Origin: Colias croceus | Lineage: Eukaryota; Arthropoda; Insecta; Lepidoptera; Pieridae | Length of the DNA: 64,000 nucleotides | NCBI RefSeq assembly: GCF_905220415.1 | Contig: NC_059549.1 | Coordinates: forward strand, 10,788,001 to 10,852,000 | Reading direction: 5' to 3' | In this document: positions 36,905 to 48,374 of the stretch, piece by piece | How positions within the stretch are numbered: position 1 is the first letter of the stretch | Layout of the letters: every line of letters begins with the position of its first letter | Notes under the pieces: generated by a model | Told to the model about the DNA's origin: nothing | The model's database searches: none | The model's input: the letters and a program-made list of their open reading frames with translations, nothing else | Position numbers and translations under genes: made by a program

Positions 36905-37956
36905 CCCCCTCAAGCGAAGCGAACATTTTTCTTGACGACGCGTCCACTTCTTGTAGTGTAGGGACGTGCCTTGTCCGTGTTGTAGTCTGTAGCAGGAACT
37001 GACGACGTAGCACTCGTAGGTGTAGGTGTGGATGCTACTGCTGTGCTTGCCATACCTTCAACCTCTTCGTTTAATATGTATGCAGGCTTGAGTCTGTCAA
37101 TTGATACTACTGTAGTCCGAAGTGGTAACTGTATTTGGTAGTACTTTTCGTAGCGCTTCAGAACTTCATAAGGGAACTTAGATTACTTCACGTGCCGGTG
37201 AACTTTAGCTCGTTGACAGCTGATACAAGACTTGGCCCATAACGTAGCGTCTTTATTCATAGCTGGCCAGAAAAACTTCGATGTTATTAGCTTCCGAGTA
37301 GCTCTAATACCAGGGTGGCATAGTCCGTGTTGAGCGTTAAATGCCATAAAACGGTATGCCTTTGGTAGAAAGGGACGGGGCGATGCGCTTGATAGCTCGC
37401 ACGTGATTGGTCGATCGAGTCCGGGTAGCGTGACTTCACCGAATGTTAAATTTGTTTGAGTTTTTAATTTTCTGAGCTCTTCGTCGTTACTTTGGTCGAT
37501 GGCTAACTGCTTGTAGTCGATTACATTAAGGGCATTGGATCTCTTCGATGCGTGACAACGCGTCAGCGACTGTGTTCTCTTCTCCTTTGATGTACTTGAT
37601 ACTCGAACAGAATTGACTTATGTAATACAGCCGCGTATATTGCTAATAATTCGCGAAAATACACGCTGTAGCGACATTGCGTTATGCGTAGCACTCATTG
37701 CTTTAGAGAAAAAGGCTGGTTTCCATCAATCTTTTGTTGAAGTACAGCGCCGAGACTATGATCCGAGGCGTCAGTCGTGATGGCAAGGGAGCAGCCAGGA
37801 ATGGGAAAACATAATGTTGTCGCTTGTGTGATGCTTTGTCGGCATTTCTCAAAAGCTTCAATTGCTGCAGTAGTCCATTCGATAGGCGTTTTGTCGTTCT
37901 TCTTTTTGTTATGTAGATACTCGTTTAATTCATTTTGTAGAAGGGGACGGGTAATA
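36904..37956 (-). pseudogene. Gypsy Pol fragment: RNase H to integrase, internally deleted
   Basis: Minus-strand reading gives NKKKNDKTPIEWTTAAIEAF and LAITTDASDHSLGAVLQQ (start of the Ty3-type RNase H, near 37760-37910), RELLAIYAAV after a frame change, then IKYIKGEENTVADALSRI (end of RNase H, near 37540-37600). The integrase zinc region follows (HGLCHPGIRATRKL, then SCISCQRAKVHRH). A stop then occurs and the catalytic core is missing: the sequence jumps to the C-terminus (VVSIDRLKPAY, then TRSGRVVKKNVRFA next to the LTR). Several stops and frameshifts make it non-functional. The plus-strand ORF at 37777-38007 repeats TRSGRVVKKNVRFA from the inverted arm. Confidence 0.8.
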
Positions 37957-38013
37957 TACACTACAAGAAGTGGACGCGTCGTCAAGAAAAATGTTCGCTT
38001 CGCTTGAGGGGGG

Positions 38014-38230
38014 ACACTATGGGAGACATGCATAGAGTTTATAATATATATCATATTGTGTACAGGCCGGCGCATTCTTTTTCATAATCAGAGCGCATTC
38101 TAAATTTCAATTTCAACATTAGAATTCTGATTGGTTTTGTTTTTGATCGATTTTTGTATAAATACGGATATTGTGTGCAAAATAAAATCATTACGATCAG
38201 TATCGTCTTTGAGTTCACAACCCCTCTACA
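38014..38230 (+). repeat. Gypsy LTR (plus orientation, inverted partner)
   Basis: It begins after GAGGGGGGA near 38013 and ends CTCTACA at 38230. It is nearly identical to the LTR at 36690-36904 but in the opposite direction. Confidence 0.65.
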
Positions 38231-39022
38231 AATAACATCCAGACCCTCTAGAACATTGAAACGTCGCCGAAAAAACGTAAAAGGTTGCAATTTATCAAAC
38301 GATTGACGGCCGCCGGCTCACCGTTTGTTAAATAAACAAAGAAATTAATGGAACCTGGCTAATCCGGGCTCGCCCGGCGTAAATTCTTCACAAGCAGGTG
38401 CAGACCCGGGCTGTCACACTCGACAGGCATAATCCCTTGATGAATTACCCACAATATTTCTGCTGTGAAGGTGGCAATAGTGGCCCACTTAGTGTACACG
38501 TCAGTCTTAGTTTCAGATGTAAAACATTTTTTAGACAGCTGCTTGTAATAAAACCCTTTTTGGATGTTGGGATTTTTGAGACAGGAGAGTAAATAATATA
38601 TGTTTATTCGTGTAAAATAAAAATTACCTTCCCAAAGTAACTATGTCTCTGTATTTTACCAGAAAACTTGAAATATACACTTAACATTTTTTAATGATAT
38701 CCGTACAATGATACCACAACCATGGGATATGATATAGGTATGTATCAATCTCTTAACTGTTATTGCTAAATATTACTTTACATAAAATATCGTTTCATTA
38801 CACAAAAACTAGAGCTCATCACTTTCATTACAGCATCCATCTTATTCATCATTTCTCAAGCATAACGGAGTATCTTCAGAGTAATTAATCATGTCTAAAA
38901 TGAAATAGAGTCGCGTGATCATCTGTAAACAAAACGATATTGTTGAGGATCCCGTTTGGGGAACAAAGCCCGCAGAATCCAGCCTCGCTTGAGCTTCGCT
39001 TTTGTTTTCAACTTATTTAATA

Positions 39023-39052
39023 GAAGGTTCATTACAACGTTCTAGAAGCTTC
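39023..39052. promoter_or_regulatory. Heat-shock-element-like cluster
   Basis: GAAGGTTC (39023-39030) and, 9 nt on, TTCTAGAAGCTTC (39040-39052) give five alternating nGAAn/nTTCn units, three of them contiguous and perfect. HSF trimers bind three contiguous units. No heat-shock gene is seen nearby, so chance is possible. Confidence 0.25.
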
Positions 39053-39487
39053 TGTATCGGGTTGCTTGTAATGCTTTGAGATTGTGCTGTTTGATGTTCT
39101 GTTGTTGATTGGAATAGATGGTGTTTGTGCTTTGATGTAACGATGTTTGGTACAGGTAATAGAGCTGAGGTGTACCTAATTGTATATGTGTAGTAATTGG
39201 ATAATATTATATTCAGGTAAAGTTTGGATGAGTGTTCGCCTAGTAACTGCTCTTATGTGTGAAATAAAATTTCGTAATGACAATATTAATGATTCCAATA
39301 ACAGGAGAAGTAGCAATAAATAAACATTACATAACAATCAATATTGTTTTACCGTAAAACATAAAAATCTTATATCGAATGAGTAAAGTTCTGATACATG
39401 CAGGACATATACTATAAACAGAACCCAAATAAGATAAAAATACTGAATTAAAAAAAAGTGAAATTCAAATGTTTCAAAATGTTGTCG

Positions 39488-39566
39488 CCGTAAAGCGGCA
39501 GATTGTATCAACAGACGTGATAAGTTGCGACTGAATGCAACAGTTGGCCAACTGTTGCCGCTTACC
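39488..39566. repeat. Small inverted repeat with a 22-bp palindrome
   Basis: GTAAAGCGGCAG at the left and the complement of CTGTTGCCGCTTAC at the right form imperfect ends of an ~80-bp unit. Inside, 39537-39558 is a perfect palindrome centred on GGCC. It may be a short MITE. Confidence 0.4.
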
Positions 39567-40128
39567 CTAATGTTGGTTTAAGCTATTAGCTTGAGAGTTT
39601 CCTCAAGACTTCCTTGAGTGATAGAGACGCGAATTTGTGTTTCTTTTATGAATGCAGAGTACTAGAATACAGGGAAAACTATAAAGTTTGGTTTTATTTT
39701 CAGACAGCTTTATGTAAATTTTATAGTATTTTACATATTATTATCTGTTTAATTCATCATATCAATACTTAAATAATTAAAGATTTTTATGGTGTGCGAT
39801 ATTTATTTATATTCTTTACATTAATTATAAAATTAAATTTAAACTCTTAGTTATTGCATTGTTTTTTTATTTATTGTATTGTCTTATTTTTTTAAATAAA
39901 GCTAATTTAATAAGAACGTGTTTTGTTTTATACCTATTTTAGTATAAGAAATTAACTATCACTTATAATACTTACATACAGTTTTTTTAAATATTTCTAC
40001 AAGTATTGAAAACTTAAAAATTCTGACCAATTAACATTAATTTGTGGTCATTGATTCTATTTCATTCATCTTTTCTTAATTTAAATAGTTAAATATAACA
40101 AAAGAATACATAAAGAATACGATAAATT

Positions 40129-41592
40129 GGCCGTAGATAAGCAAAAAGGATCCAACCCACAACATGACCGAAAATGAGTTAAATATACCAAACTGCTCGT
40201 CTAGGTCTATATTTTCGATTAGCAAAAACAATCCAAGTAAAATATGAATATTTTGACGTTAAATTGACACTGGGTACCAACCCACATGTATGGAGAAGCC
40301 ATATTTTAGTTTCGTAAAAACGATCCATTCTTCTTGGATCATATTGTAAAACGCTCAGTCTAAGAAACTAACACAAAACTAAAATGTTTAAAAAAATCCA
40401 AAGCATGTGGATCCTTTTAGATATTTAATTTTTATGATATTATGATGCAATAGATAAATCACTAAAAAGATTCAGAAAGCATGGATCTCTTTTGTTAAAC
40501 TGAATTTTGTAGAAATGTATACTGGTTTAATAACAAAAACGATTCAGAACATTTGGATAGACTGAATATTATGTATTTAAAGCTTGAGGCGTTAGGCATG
40601 CATTAAGTTCACACTCCAAGTATCTTGATCGGGTCACACATCTTTGCCTTTTTTATACGGATTTTTCTAAAATAGAAGCACTTTGAAAATACCTGAAAAA
40701 ATTTACGAAGCTGACGAATATGTCGAAGTAACAAAAAAAAAAAAAAAAATTACTCGCACAACTATCGATCACGCTCTCATGTGATCTTTATTACCTTCAT
40801 TCAAGAATTGCCTATAGAAGACTGTAAGGTTTGTTGGGGATATAAATTATTAAGACTGAAATCGATTGAAATCGATTGTATGCACACCTCCATCGACTAA
40901 ACAGTTTAGTCATGTTGAATTCAAGAGGAGAATACAGCTCGACACATCAGTTTAGTCGATGCAAAAGTTGTATGTATGGGCGGGCTCGAAAGGTAAATCT
41001 TCGGAGGTATCTTATAATGATTTTCAATGACTATGGCCAAATGTTAAAGAAAAGCCCAATTAGACGATTTGGAGTCAATCTTTGACTATTTATCTAAATA
41101 CTGCCTGGATTTCTATAAATCATTCCATGGGGGCAACCCAAGACTTCATGACGATGTAGATATGGCGATGAACCGGACTTCGCACACGAAGAAGAATAGT
41201 AAATCGGATAGAATTAATGTTTTATATAAATAATGAAAAAAAAAAATTGAAAGTTAGTTGTTTTATTTATGAAATTAAAAAAAAATAAGGATCTTAGTAG
41301 CAATTAGCTACTTTGAATCGTTTTTGCGAAATGAAAATTCACTTATCATAATTGAAAATAGGTTTTATCAAAAAGGATCCTAACACACATTTAGCTGAAT
41401 ATTTCAAGAAATAAAACTAAATTCAATAAAATTTGTTTGTAAGAATAAAATATACATTGACACACACACTTTTCCTTAAGAAGCAATTAACACAAGCAAA
41501 TCTTTATATGAACAAATACAGGTTAAACTTCAAACTTCAATAACTCAAAAGTAACATTTTGTGGGTTGGATCCTTTTTGGTTATCTACGGCC
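40129..41592. mobile_element. 1.46-kb DNA transposon relic, GGCCGTAGATAA ends, AATT flanks
   Basis: Inverted termini of about 40 bp start GGCCGTAGATAAGCAAAAAG at the left with the matching complement at the right (2-3 mismatches). AATT flanks both sides (40125-40128 and 41593-41596), so the target duplication is probably 4 bp; because AATT is self-complementary it could instead be part of the termini. GGATCC-like motifs recur in both subterminal regions. A 69-codon ORF near 40876 has no recognisable transposase features. Confidence 0.65.
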
Positions 41593-41597
41593 AATTG

Positions 41598-42672
41598 TCG
41601 TCCCAACGATAAATCGTCACGTCTGAAAGCGGACCCTATTCAGCCGATGATTCTACACCATTTCACACGAAAGCCTACACTCGTTAGCGAACTTCCCTTT
41701 TTTCCTTTCGCTTTGTATCACAGCCAAAGAACATTGTATCTGTTACAAATTAATGAAAATAAAACATACTTTTTATTTTATGTAGTGTATTTGAATAAAG
41801 TAATGAAAGACAGGTGAATTCCTGTTCAGTGTGACTTTTTTTTTTCTTTTATGTCGGTTGTTAAATGCGGTGAAATAACAGGATGAATTCATTTCATTAA
41901 ATTTTGTGTTATTACTGGAGAACATTCATGGGATTTAATTGTCTATTGCTTCTCTATTTTCTGCGGTTAAAGAAGCAAGATAAATTATTAACATTTATTA
42001 AATAATGTATAGTTGAAATGAAGGTATTGATAATAATAGTTTTTTCACACGTGACTTTCGACCATTGTCGAACTTGACCATTTGTTCTTTCACTACATTT
42101 ACGACAATTAAAATTATCTTTCAAATAATACAAACAATACTTACTATTCTTCATTTGGCTGACAACAATCCCTACATATAAAGCTCTCTCAACAATTTCA
42201 ATAATCTCCAACTAGTCTTTCATTACATAACTGGAATAGTCCTGATCAAGGATAGCAGTCCCAAGATTAATCTGTCAAGTACAAAATGATCAATTTGTTG
42301 GCTCTTCCTTTGTCGCGATAAGCTCCTGTTTGACAGATCGTCTTCAGTCGACAAATGAAACGATTTTATCGTGGACAATGCTGATAGAGAGCTGATTTGA
42401 TTGGATGGAAAATGTATGAAACGGTCAGGTAATACCTTTAAAAGTTGTAAAGATTTTGGTATAAAATATTAATCGAATAAATCGTATCAACTCTGTATTT
42501 CATTAAAGATTGAAGTATCACAAATATGATTTATAGTATTAAAACCATACACAAGCGATCATCTGTATGTTTTTAAACATTTATAAAATTTATTTTCCGT
42601 TGATAAATCTTTCTTTTTGACCTAAATTGTGTATTAGTAAGTATTGTAATTGTATTCTTCATATTTCACATA
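41598..42672. other. Non-coding stretch
   Basis: No gene is recognised. The small ORFs near 41600-42210 overlap the transposon edge or have only random-looking sequence. Confidence 0.4.
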
Positions 42673-42909
42673 TCAAATATATATTATAAAGGAGAAAGTT
42701 TGTATGGATGTATGGATGTATGGATGTGTGGATGTTTGTTACTCTTTCACGTAAAAACTACTGAACCGATTACAATGAAATTTAGCACACATATAGAGGG
42801 TAACTTGGATTAACACATAGGATAGTTTTTATCCCGGAAATCCCACGGGAACGGGAACTATGCGGGTTTGCCTTTGCAAACGCGGGCGAAGCCGCGGGCG
42901 GAAATCTAG
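42673..42909 (+). mobile_element. Non-autonomous Helitron (Lep1-like)
   Basis: It starts TCAAATATATATTATAAAGG, carries four TATGGATG-type repeats near 42701-42735, the shared body, the hairpin GCGGGCGAAGCCGCGGGC and a final CTAG. The internal minisatellite is particular to this copy. Confidence 0.8.
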
Positions 42910-43574
42910 TTATGTTATAAAATTGAGGAATGAAAGATAGAATTCAATAATACACATCGCTTGTTAATTAAAGTTCGAAACGATATCACCTCCTATAAAA
43001 CTGTTGACCCGTGCCGAACAAAAGCCTCGCCACTAGAAACAGAGCTAAAAGGCAAAAGAGAATACGTGAGTACAAAATAACTTCGTGGCAGTTAGCAGAG
43101 CTTGTAATTAAAAATTCCGAAGCTAGTGTACCGGTAGTGTATTTTGCATTCTAATCGCTAGCAAGCCTCTCAGATGGAAATATTGGTTCGCGTTGAAAAA
43201 TTTAGGTTATTCGACAGCGCTATGTTCGGATTGTTTTTGCTGGCTTTTCCTTTTTGCAATTGTAACGTTGTAATTTGTTGAGCACATTTTTAATTTTACA
43301 TTATGAGAGGTAAAATCTTTGTTGAAATAATTGTTGCTTAAAAATGGTAGAGATATAAGTAGGTACTGTTTTTGGTTTTAAGATGAAAGTTATTATTTAA
43401 GACCTGTGATGCGAAATGGAGTAAACTTCGTAATAAGTTGTTATGTAATTAGTTTATGAAATTAATTATTACTTATTTGGAGTTTTCATCAAGGATAACA
43501 AAAGGGTTTGCAATAAAAGAGGTTATAAATTTGAAATAATGCTATATATTAAGTGCTAATGCGTAAGTGGCGGT
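42910..43574. other. 3' flank of the storage protein gene
   Basis: No canonical AATAAA is seen on the minus strand just after the stop codon; AATATA near 43545 is the closest variant. The rest is AT-rich without recognised features. Confidence 0.4.
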
Positions 43575-46500
43575 TTACATTCTCATCATCTTGTCGGTGC
43601 TCATCATCATGACGTCTCTGTAAGACCATCTGACGAGCATGTCCTTGTCCCAGCACGTGAGGTCGTCGCGCTTCATGATCATGTCGGACATGTCGATATC
43701 CTTCACTGTGTTGGAGGTGGCCATGTCCTTGTAGAACACCTTGACGTCGGTGAACTTCATGTTGTTGGTGAAGAAGGTAGTCATGTCGATCTCCCTGTCG
43801 AATGGGAAGCCGAGAGGCATGGTGTCGAAGCACGTGGTCCAGCGGCAAGTGTGACGGTCCTTCATCATGTTCATGTCGATGGTGTTCATGACGAGACCGC
43901 TGCGCACAGGGGTGACGATCACGAACATTTGTAAGTCGAGACCACCGACATGACCGCGGGGAAGGAGCAGCCTGTGCGGGAAACCGACGCGGGACTTGTG
44001 CCAGAAGCTGTCGAGCACCTTCTCGTAGGTACCAGTGGTCTCCAGGTTCTTGTCGAAGTAGCGGCGGGTCCATTGCCTGTCACCGATCACGCCGTGCATC
44101 TCCATAGAGTCGCGGACGATGGTGTTCTTGCCGGTCTGTAGTTTGTACAGGAAGCTGTCGATTTCAACCATGTCGTTGCGTTTGTCGTTGAAGGTGAGGA
44201 GACGACCCATGCAGTCGAATTTGGGTCCGAGGAAAACTCGTACGACGGCATCGACGGCCTTGTCAGATTCAACGTCGATGGACACCTTGAATGAGTGGTG
44301 GTTGAGGCGGCGCATGCGTGCGGCGACAACAACGTCAGACTTCTTCTTTTGGATTTCAGTTTCGTCCAAATACAGAGCGTTGGTGATGTCAACGTCGTAC
44401 TCATCCATGAAGGTGACGAGCTTGTCGGTGGTAATGCGCTCAACTTTGACGCCGGGGAAGTCAAGTTCGTTCTTGGTGTATTTGGGCAGGAAGTTTTTGA
44501 AGAGGTCAGCGTTGGCTGTGATGCGCTTCATGATTCTCCAGAAGAGTGGGTCACGCAGACAAGTTGTGTACATGTCCAGAGCGGTGGGGATGTATGTGAA
44601 CCTAGCAAAAAAAGAAATCTGTTAGATTTTGATTTGATAAAGAGATGAATTTAAAGTTATAATATAATTTCTATTTGTAATGTTTTAATGTAATTACAAA
44701 GATATTTAAATCCAGACGATAACTGCCAATATCAAATTTATAATTACTCCCATAAGCGATATTTGCTTAAATACCTTATTTAATAAATAATAACTTAAGG
44801 GAAATTAAAAATAAGAGAAATATACTTACTTCTCGAAGTTGTAAGTTCCGTAAGACAGCAGTCTTCTGAAGAGGTGCACAACGTGGATGACCTTAGCGTC
44901 GTCGTTAACGATGCCCATACCGCCCAACAACATCCTGGCGAGGTTCTCGAAGTCTTCGGCCTTCTTAAGGCTGATTACTGTTCCGTCACGCTGTAAATAT
45001 AATTTTAATAATCAGAATAACATTTTAAACAAAACATGAAATTATATGTTTTAATAGTTGCCGTTTCAATACGATTGACTTGATAATAGCATTTCTAAAT
45101 ATTGAAAAAACTCACTCTTTCGATTTTGCCACTAACGATGCCTTCTCTGATGATCCTCTCAATGTCTTCAACGTACAGCCTTTCCTTAACGTTGTATTTG
45201 TGGACAAGCTTGACGTTGTTGGGACGGACGGGCATCTCGTCACCGGTGTGCAGGCGGATCTTGGGCCAGTAGCCGTGGTTGTCGACATCGTCGAATTTGA
45301 CCATGGTGATATCGCACATGTTGTTGGACAGACGCTCCAACCTCAAACGAGCCAACAGCTGTTTGTAGCCGTACATGGTGATCTCACCGCGACGCTCCTT
45401 GTTTAGGTTGTACGTGTCGTCGATCATCCAGTATGGGTAGCTCATGTGCAGGTAGTACATGTAAGTGTTTAGGTCGATGTCCTCGGTGAAGTAGTTGAGG
45501 CGGTCGTCCTCGCTGAGAGTGTGGCGGACGCCCTTACGCCAGTCGATAACCATGAGGTTCTTGTCAGTGACCTTAATGCCGTAGTAGTCGTAGACGGCGG
45601 GGTCGGTGGCGGACTTGGACATCTTCATCATGAATGCTTTGTGCAGGATGTGGCTGTCTACGAAGAAGTAGGGGTAGATTTCGTAGGGTGCGGGCAGGGT
45701 GATGCCGCGGCAGTCGTGTCTGTGGAAGACGGCGCAAGTAAACGCGTAGACGAACATGCCACCGTTGATGCGCTCCCTCAAGAAGCAAGCGGTTCTGATG
45801 AAAGTGTCGAAGTCCTTGGCGAAGTAAAGCATGCGGAAGGTGACGATGGCTTGGTCCATGTGGTGGAAGTTGGTGTGGACGAAGATCTCACCACGTGGGA
45901 GCATGCCCATCTTGAACACCTCGATGAAGCGTTTGACAACGTCATCTTTCTGAAAAGTCACAAAAAAATGTCTGTATAAAATATGTATAATCTTTATATA
46001 TATAAAAATGAATCGCAAAATGTGTTGGTAAGCGCATAACTCGAGAACGGCTGAACCGATTTTGATAATTCTTTTTTTATTATATTTCTTGAAGTACGAG
46101 GATGGATCTTATGTAGAGAAAACGTAAACATGTACCACGGGCGAAGCCGGGGCGGACCGCTAGTTAGATATAAATAAAATAATATTCAACTATTTTTTCT
46201 TAGGAACGCTCCTTGCTCTTATAAAATCATATCAACGAGAAATATATTTCACATCAATTATGTACTTGCCATAAAAACAAGTTTATATTTATTGTTTTAT
46301 TTGTGTTAATTAGTGATAACCGAGACAATTCAATGTTATAAGAAATCAGTCACTAATAAACAACATTTCACTGCTTATCGAGTGTTACTATGTCAATATA
46401 ATATTTTACATTACTATGTCAATATCGCTACATAGTAATTCGCTTTCTCTGTCCCTATCGCTATTTAAATCTACGCAACGGATTTTGATGTGGTTTTTTT

Positions 46501-47809
46501 TAATAGATAGAGTGATTCAAGAGGACGGTATATTTTAGACAACGGGCGAAGCCGCGGGCGGAAAGCTAGTATTGTATATGGTTATAACTAACCAGGTATT
46601 TGTCCATGTTGTCTTCAAGCACGTACTCGCGCGCGACCTCGCGGATGTCATCGTAGATGGTCGGCTGCAGGATGTGGTTCAACAGCTTCCAGCAGTACAG
46701 CTCCTTGGTCTTGATGTCCACATTCACTGGAAACGTTCAATGTCTTATTAGAAATATTTAGTCGCTTGTATATATGTAAATTGTAGTTAGAACGAAGTTG
46801 TTAACAAATTGAATTTTAAGTGAACCAAATTATGGATCTTTAATAGACTTTTAATAAATATAACTTCAGTTTTCTTCGAATTTAGGCCCGTAAAAATAAA
46901 TAATTTGTTATCTGAAATGGAATATTATTATCATAAAATTGAAATATTTTATTAATAATAATTTGTTACAATCTAAGTTGACGATTAATTGTATTAAATG
47001 TCCTAACTCAGTGATATTAAATATTTTATCTTAATAACTATCTGTCTACGAATAATTCAGGTTAATTTTCTAAAGTTATTAAATTTTGATAAAGTTACAA
47101 TTAATCTCTTCTGAGAAAACCATTTTTAAAATTCATTTAAAACTCCTATAGTTTTTAAACTGCTCTATTATAAAAAAAATATTTTTCATTATTTTTTGTT
47201 TGATTGTTACTAGGTATATACCTAACTAATAAAAATACCGACGGTTTGAAATAAAATTGTATTTATCTAATAAACATCTATACCGAGTAAAATGGCTATA
47301 TTTTATTTCGATACTCCTAACAGCCAGTAACAGCTTTAATATACAAAACTAAAAATAGTTCTTTTTCTTTTCTCTAACTATCCCGAATCACTGCATCTAC
47401 TCGTCTTTATATATATCTAACTAGCTTTCCACCCGTGGCATCGCCGCGCCCGCGCAGTCAAAGAAAAACCCGCATAGTTCCCGTTCCCGTGAGATTTCCG
47501 GCATAAACCCTATCCTATGTCCTTTCTCGGGTATCAAAATATCTCTATACCAAACTTCATGCAAATTGGTTCAGTAGTTAAGGCGTGATTGAGTAACAGA
47601 CAGACAGAGTTACTTTCGCATTTTTAATATTAAATATATTAAGTATGGATTATTATATTATTATATATACCTACAATTTAAGTCATAAAAATATTTAAAG
47701 TCAAAACCTCACCTAAGGTCTCCTTGCCAATAACGAAGTCCTGATAGTTATCCCGAAGGGTGGTCGCGGCCGCCGCGGCGACCAGTGCCGCAAGAACCAA
47801 GAACCTCAT
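43575..47809 (-). CDS. SP1: Methionine-rich storage protein (hexamerin, SP1/BJHSP type), five exons
   Basis: Coding exons in order: 47809-47713, 46726-46593, 45949-45116, 44990-44830 and 44601-43575, all with GT/AG borders and matching phases, giving 750 codons plus stop, the usual hexamerin length. Exon 1 encodes a signal peptide (MRFLVLAALVAAAAAT). Exons 1-2 give the hemocyanin N-terminal part (CWKLLNHILQP), exon 3 the central domain (HTNFHHMDQAIVTFRMLYFA, with YEIYPYFF and YPYWMIDD), exons 4-5 the immunoglobulin-like C domain (PTALDMYTTCLRDPLFW). Hexamerins descend from hemocyanins but carry no copper; they are made in larval fat body, secreted to the hemolymph and stored as hexamers for metamorphosis and egg production. 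The last 109 residues contain 18 Met, including DVMMM and KMMRM, which points to the Met-rich (sex-specific or juvenile-hormone-suppressible) class, not arylphorin. The gene appears intact. Introns 1 and 2 hold Helitrons. Antisense ORFs across exons 3 and 5 are shadows. Confidence 0.95.
45991..46163 (+). mobile_element. Non-autonomous Helitron in intron 2 of the storage protein gene
   Basis: It starts TCTTTATATATATAAAAATG, contains AACGGCTGAACCGATTTTGA, and ends CGGGCGAAGCCGGGGCGGAC followed by CGCTAG. It is antisense to the host gene and of the same CCCCGGC subtype as 10101-10303. Confidence 0.7.
46400..46569 (+). mobile_element. Helitron 3' end in intron 2 of the storage protein gene
   Basis: It ends CGGGCGAAGCCGCGGGCGGA then AAGCTAG (46569), only 24 bp from the first base of the splice donor of exon 2 (46592). 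The 5' border is unclear and the body (ACGCAACGGATTTTGATGTG) is of a different type from the other copies. Confidence 0.55.
47421..47649 (-). mobile_element. Non-autonomous Helitron in intron 1 of the storage protein gene
   Basis: Minus-strand start TCCATACTTAATATATTTAA, CTGT repeats, a damaged terminal hairpin (GCGGCGATGCCACGGGTGG) and AAAGCTAG. It is in the same orientation as the host gene and is closest in sequence to the copy at 52080-52298. Confidence 0.75.
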
Positions 47810-47822
47810 GTCGCCTGCACTC

Positions 47823-47866
47823 ACTGAATGTGCTGAAGATACTCCAGCCTTGCCTTTTATACGTTT
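47823..47866 (-). promoter_or_regulatory. Core promoter of the storage protein gene
   Basis: On the minus strand CGTATAAAAGGC gives a TATA box at 47861-47855. Possible initiators are TTCAG (47837-47833) and TCAGT (47827-47823), 27-36 nt downstream. This leaves only about 15-25 nt of 5' UTR before the ATG at 47809, a short leader common in insect storage protein genes. Confidence 0.65.
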
Positions 47867-48374
47867 CTGGAGATATCACACGTTTCTGGAAGTTATCTTT
47901 TGTTTTGCGCTTGCTGTGATACACTCTGACCCGAGATAGAGTCAGGTGTTGCATTTTGGGTGGGGTATTGTTTATGTTCTAGGTTTTAAGGTGCATAAGA
48001 TTTATGCTATTATGTTTATTAGTATGTAGTTAATTGTCAATAATAATATTATATATTTAGATTATAAATGTAAAAATTGGGGGCATAGATTGGTAGATGG
48101 TTGTTAATCTGTTACATAAAAAGCTGTTCGGATTCGATCTGTATGAAATTTGGTAGGCATATAGATTATTGTCTAACATAGGCTTCGAATTTATAAGCGA
48201 CGTTAGTCAGCTTGGCGTTTACGAGAGGTTTTCGGTTTTCGATACTCTGTTCTACTTTTAACAAAAAAAAAGAGTGATTTGAACAAAGCTTTTCAGATAA
48301 TTTTACCAAAGTGTACGTATTATTTGTATTCGTGTACAAAATACAGCAATAAGTTAGGCATCCGCCCCGGTATG
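47862..48374. other. Upstream flank of the storage protein gene
   Basis: No further regulatory motif is confidently identified. Bases 48050-48215 look like a decayed Helitron (TTCGGATTCGATCTGTATGA, AAATTTGGTAGGCATATAGA). Bases 48345-48374 are the left half of the SINE interrupted by the hAT element. Confidence 0.4.

Larger units (their letters stand above)
36690..38230 (-). mobile_element. Gypsy/Ty3 fragment bounded by two inverted LTRs
   Basis: Arms 36690-36960 and 37957-38230 are inverted copies differing by about one substitution and one 3-nt indel. Each arm holds the pol C-terminal codons, a polypurine tract (GAGGGGGGA) and an LTR with TATAAATA and AATAAA signals that ends CTCTACA. Between them lies a decayed minus-strand pol (RNase H to integrase zinc region). 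AATA directly flanks both outer ends (36686-36689 and 38231-38234). A normal element would have direct, not inverted, LTRs. Confidence 0.75.
38235..40128. other. Non-coding DNA with scattered motif-like sites
   Basis: No gene is recognised. The region holds a GC-rich patch at 38300-38420, a heat-shock-element-like cluster at 39023-39052 and a small palindromic repeat at 39488-39566. Confidence 0.4.

Noticed and set aside
37777..38007. Plus-strand ORF ending in TRSGRVVKKNVRFA as a separate gene
   Set aside because: Only the end is coding-like, and it is the Gypsy pol C-terminus in the inverted arm; the rest is antisense to the minus-strand pol fragment.
40876..41085. 69-codon ORF in the 1.46-kb TIR element as a transposase
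   Set aside because: Too short and no acidic catalytic motifs; probably random or a decayed remnant.
43950..45979. Plus-strand and alternative-frame ORFs of 60-174 codons overlapping the storage protein exons
   Set aside because: They lie entirely inside GC-rich coding exons of the minus-strand gene and have no domain features; open antisense frames are common in such exons.
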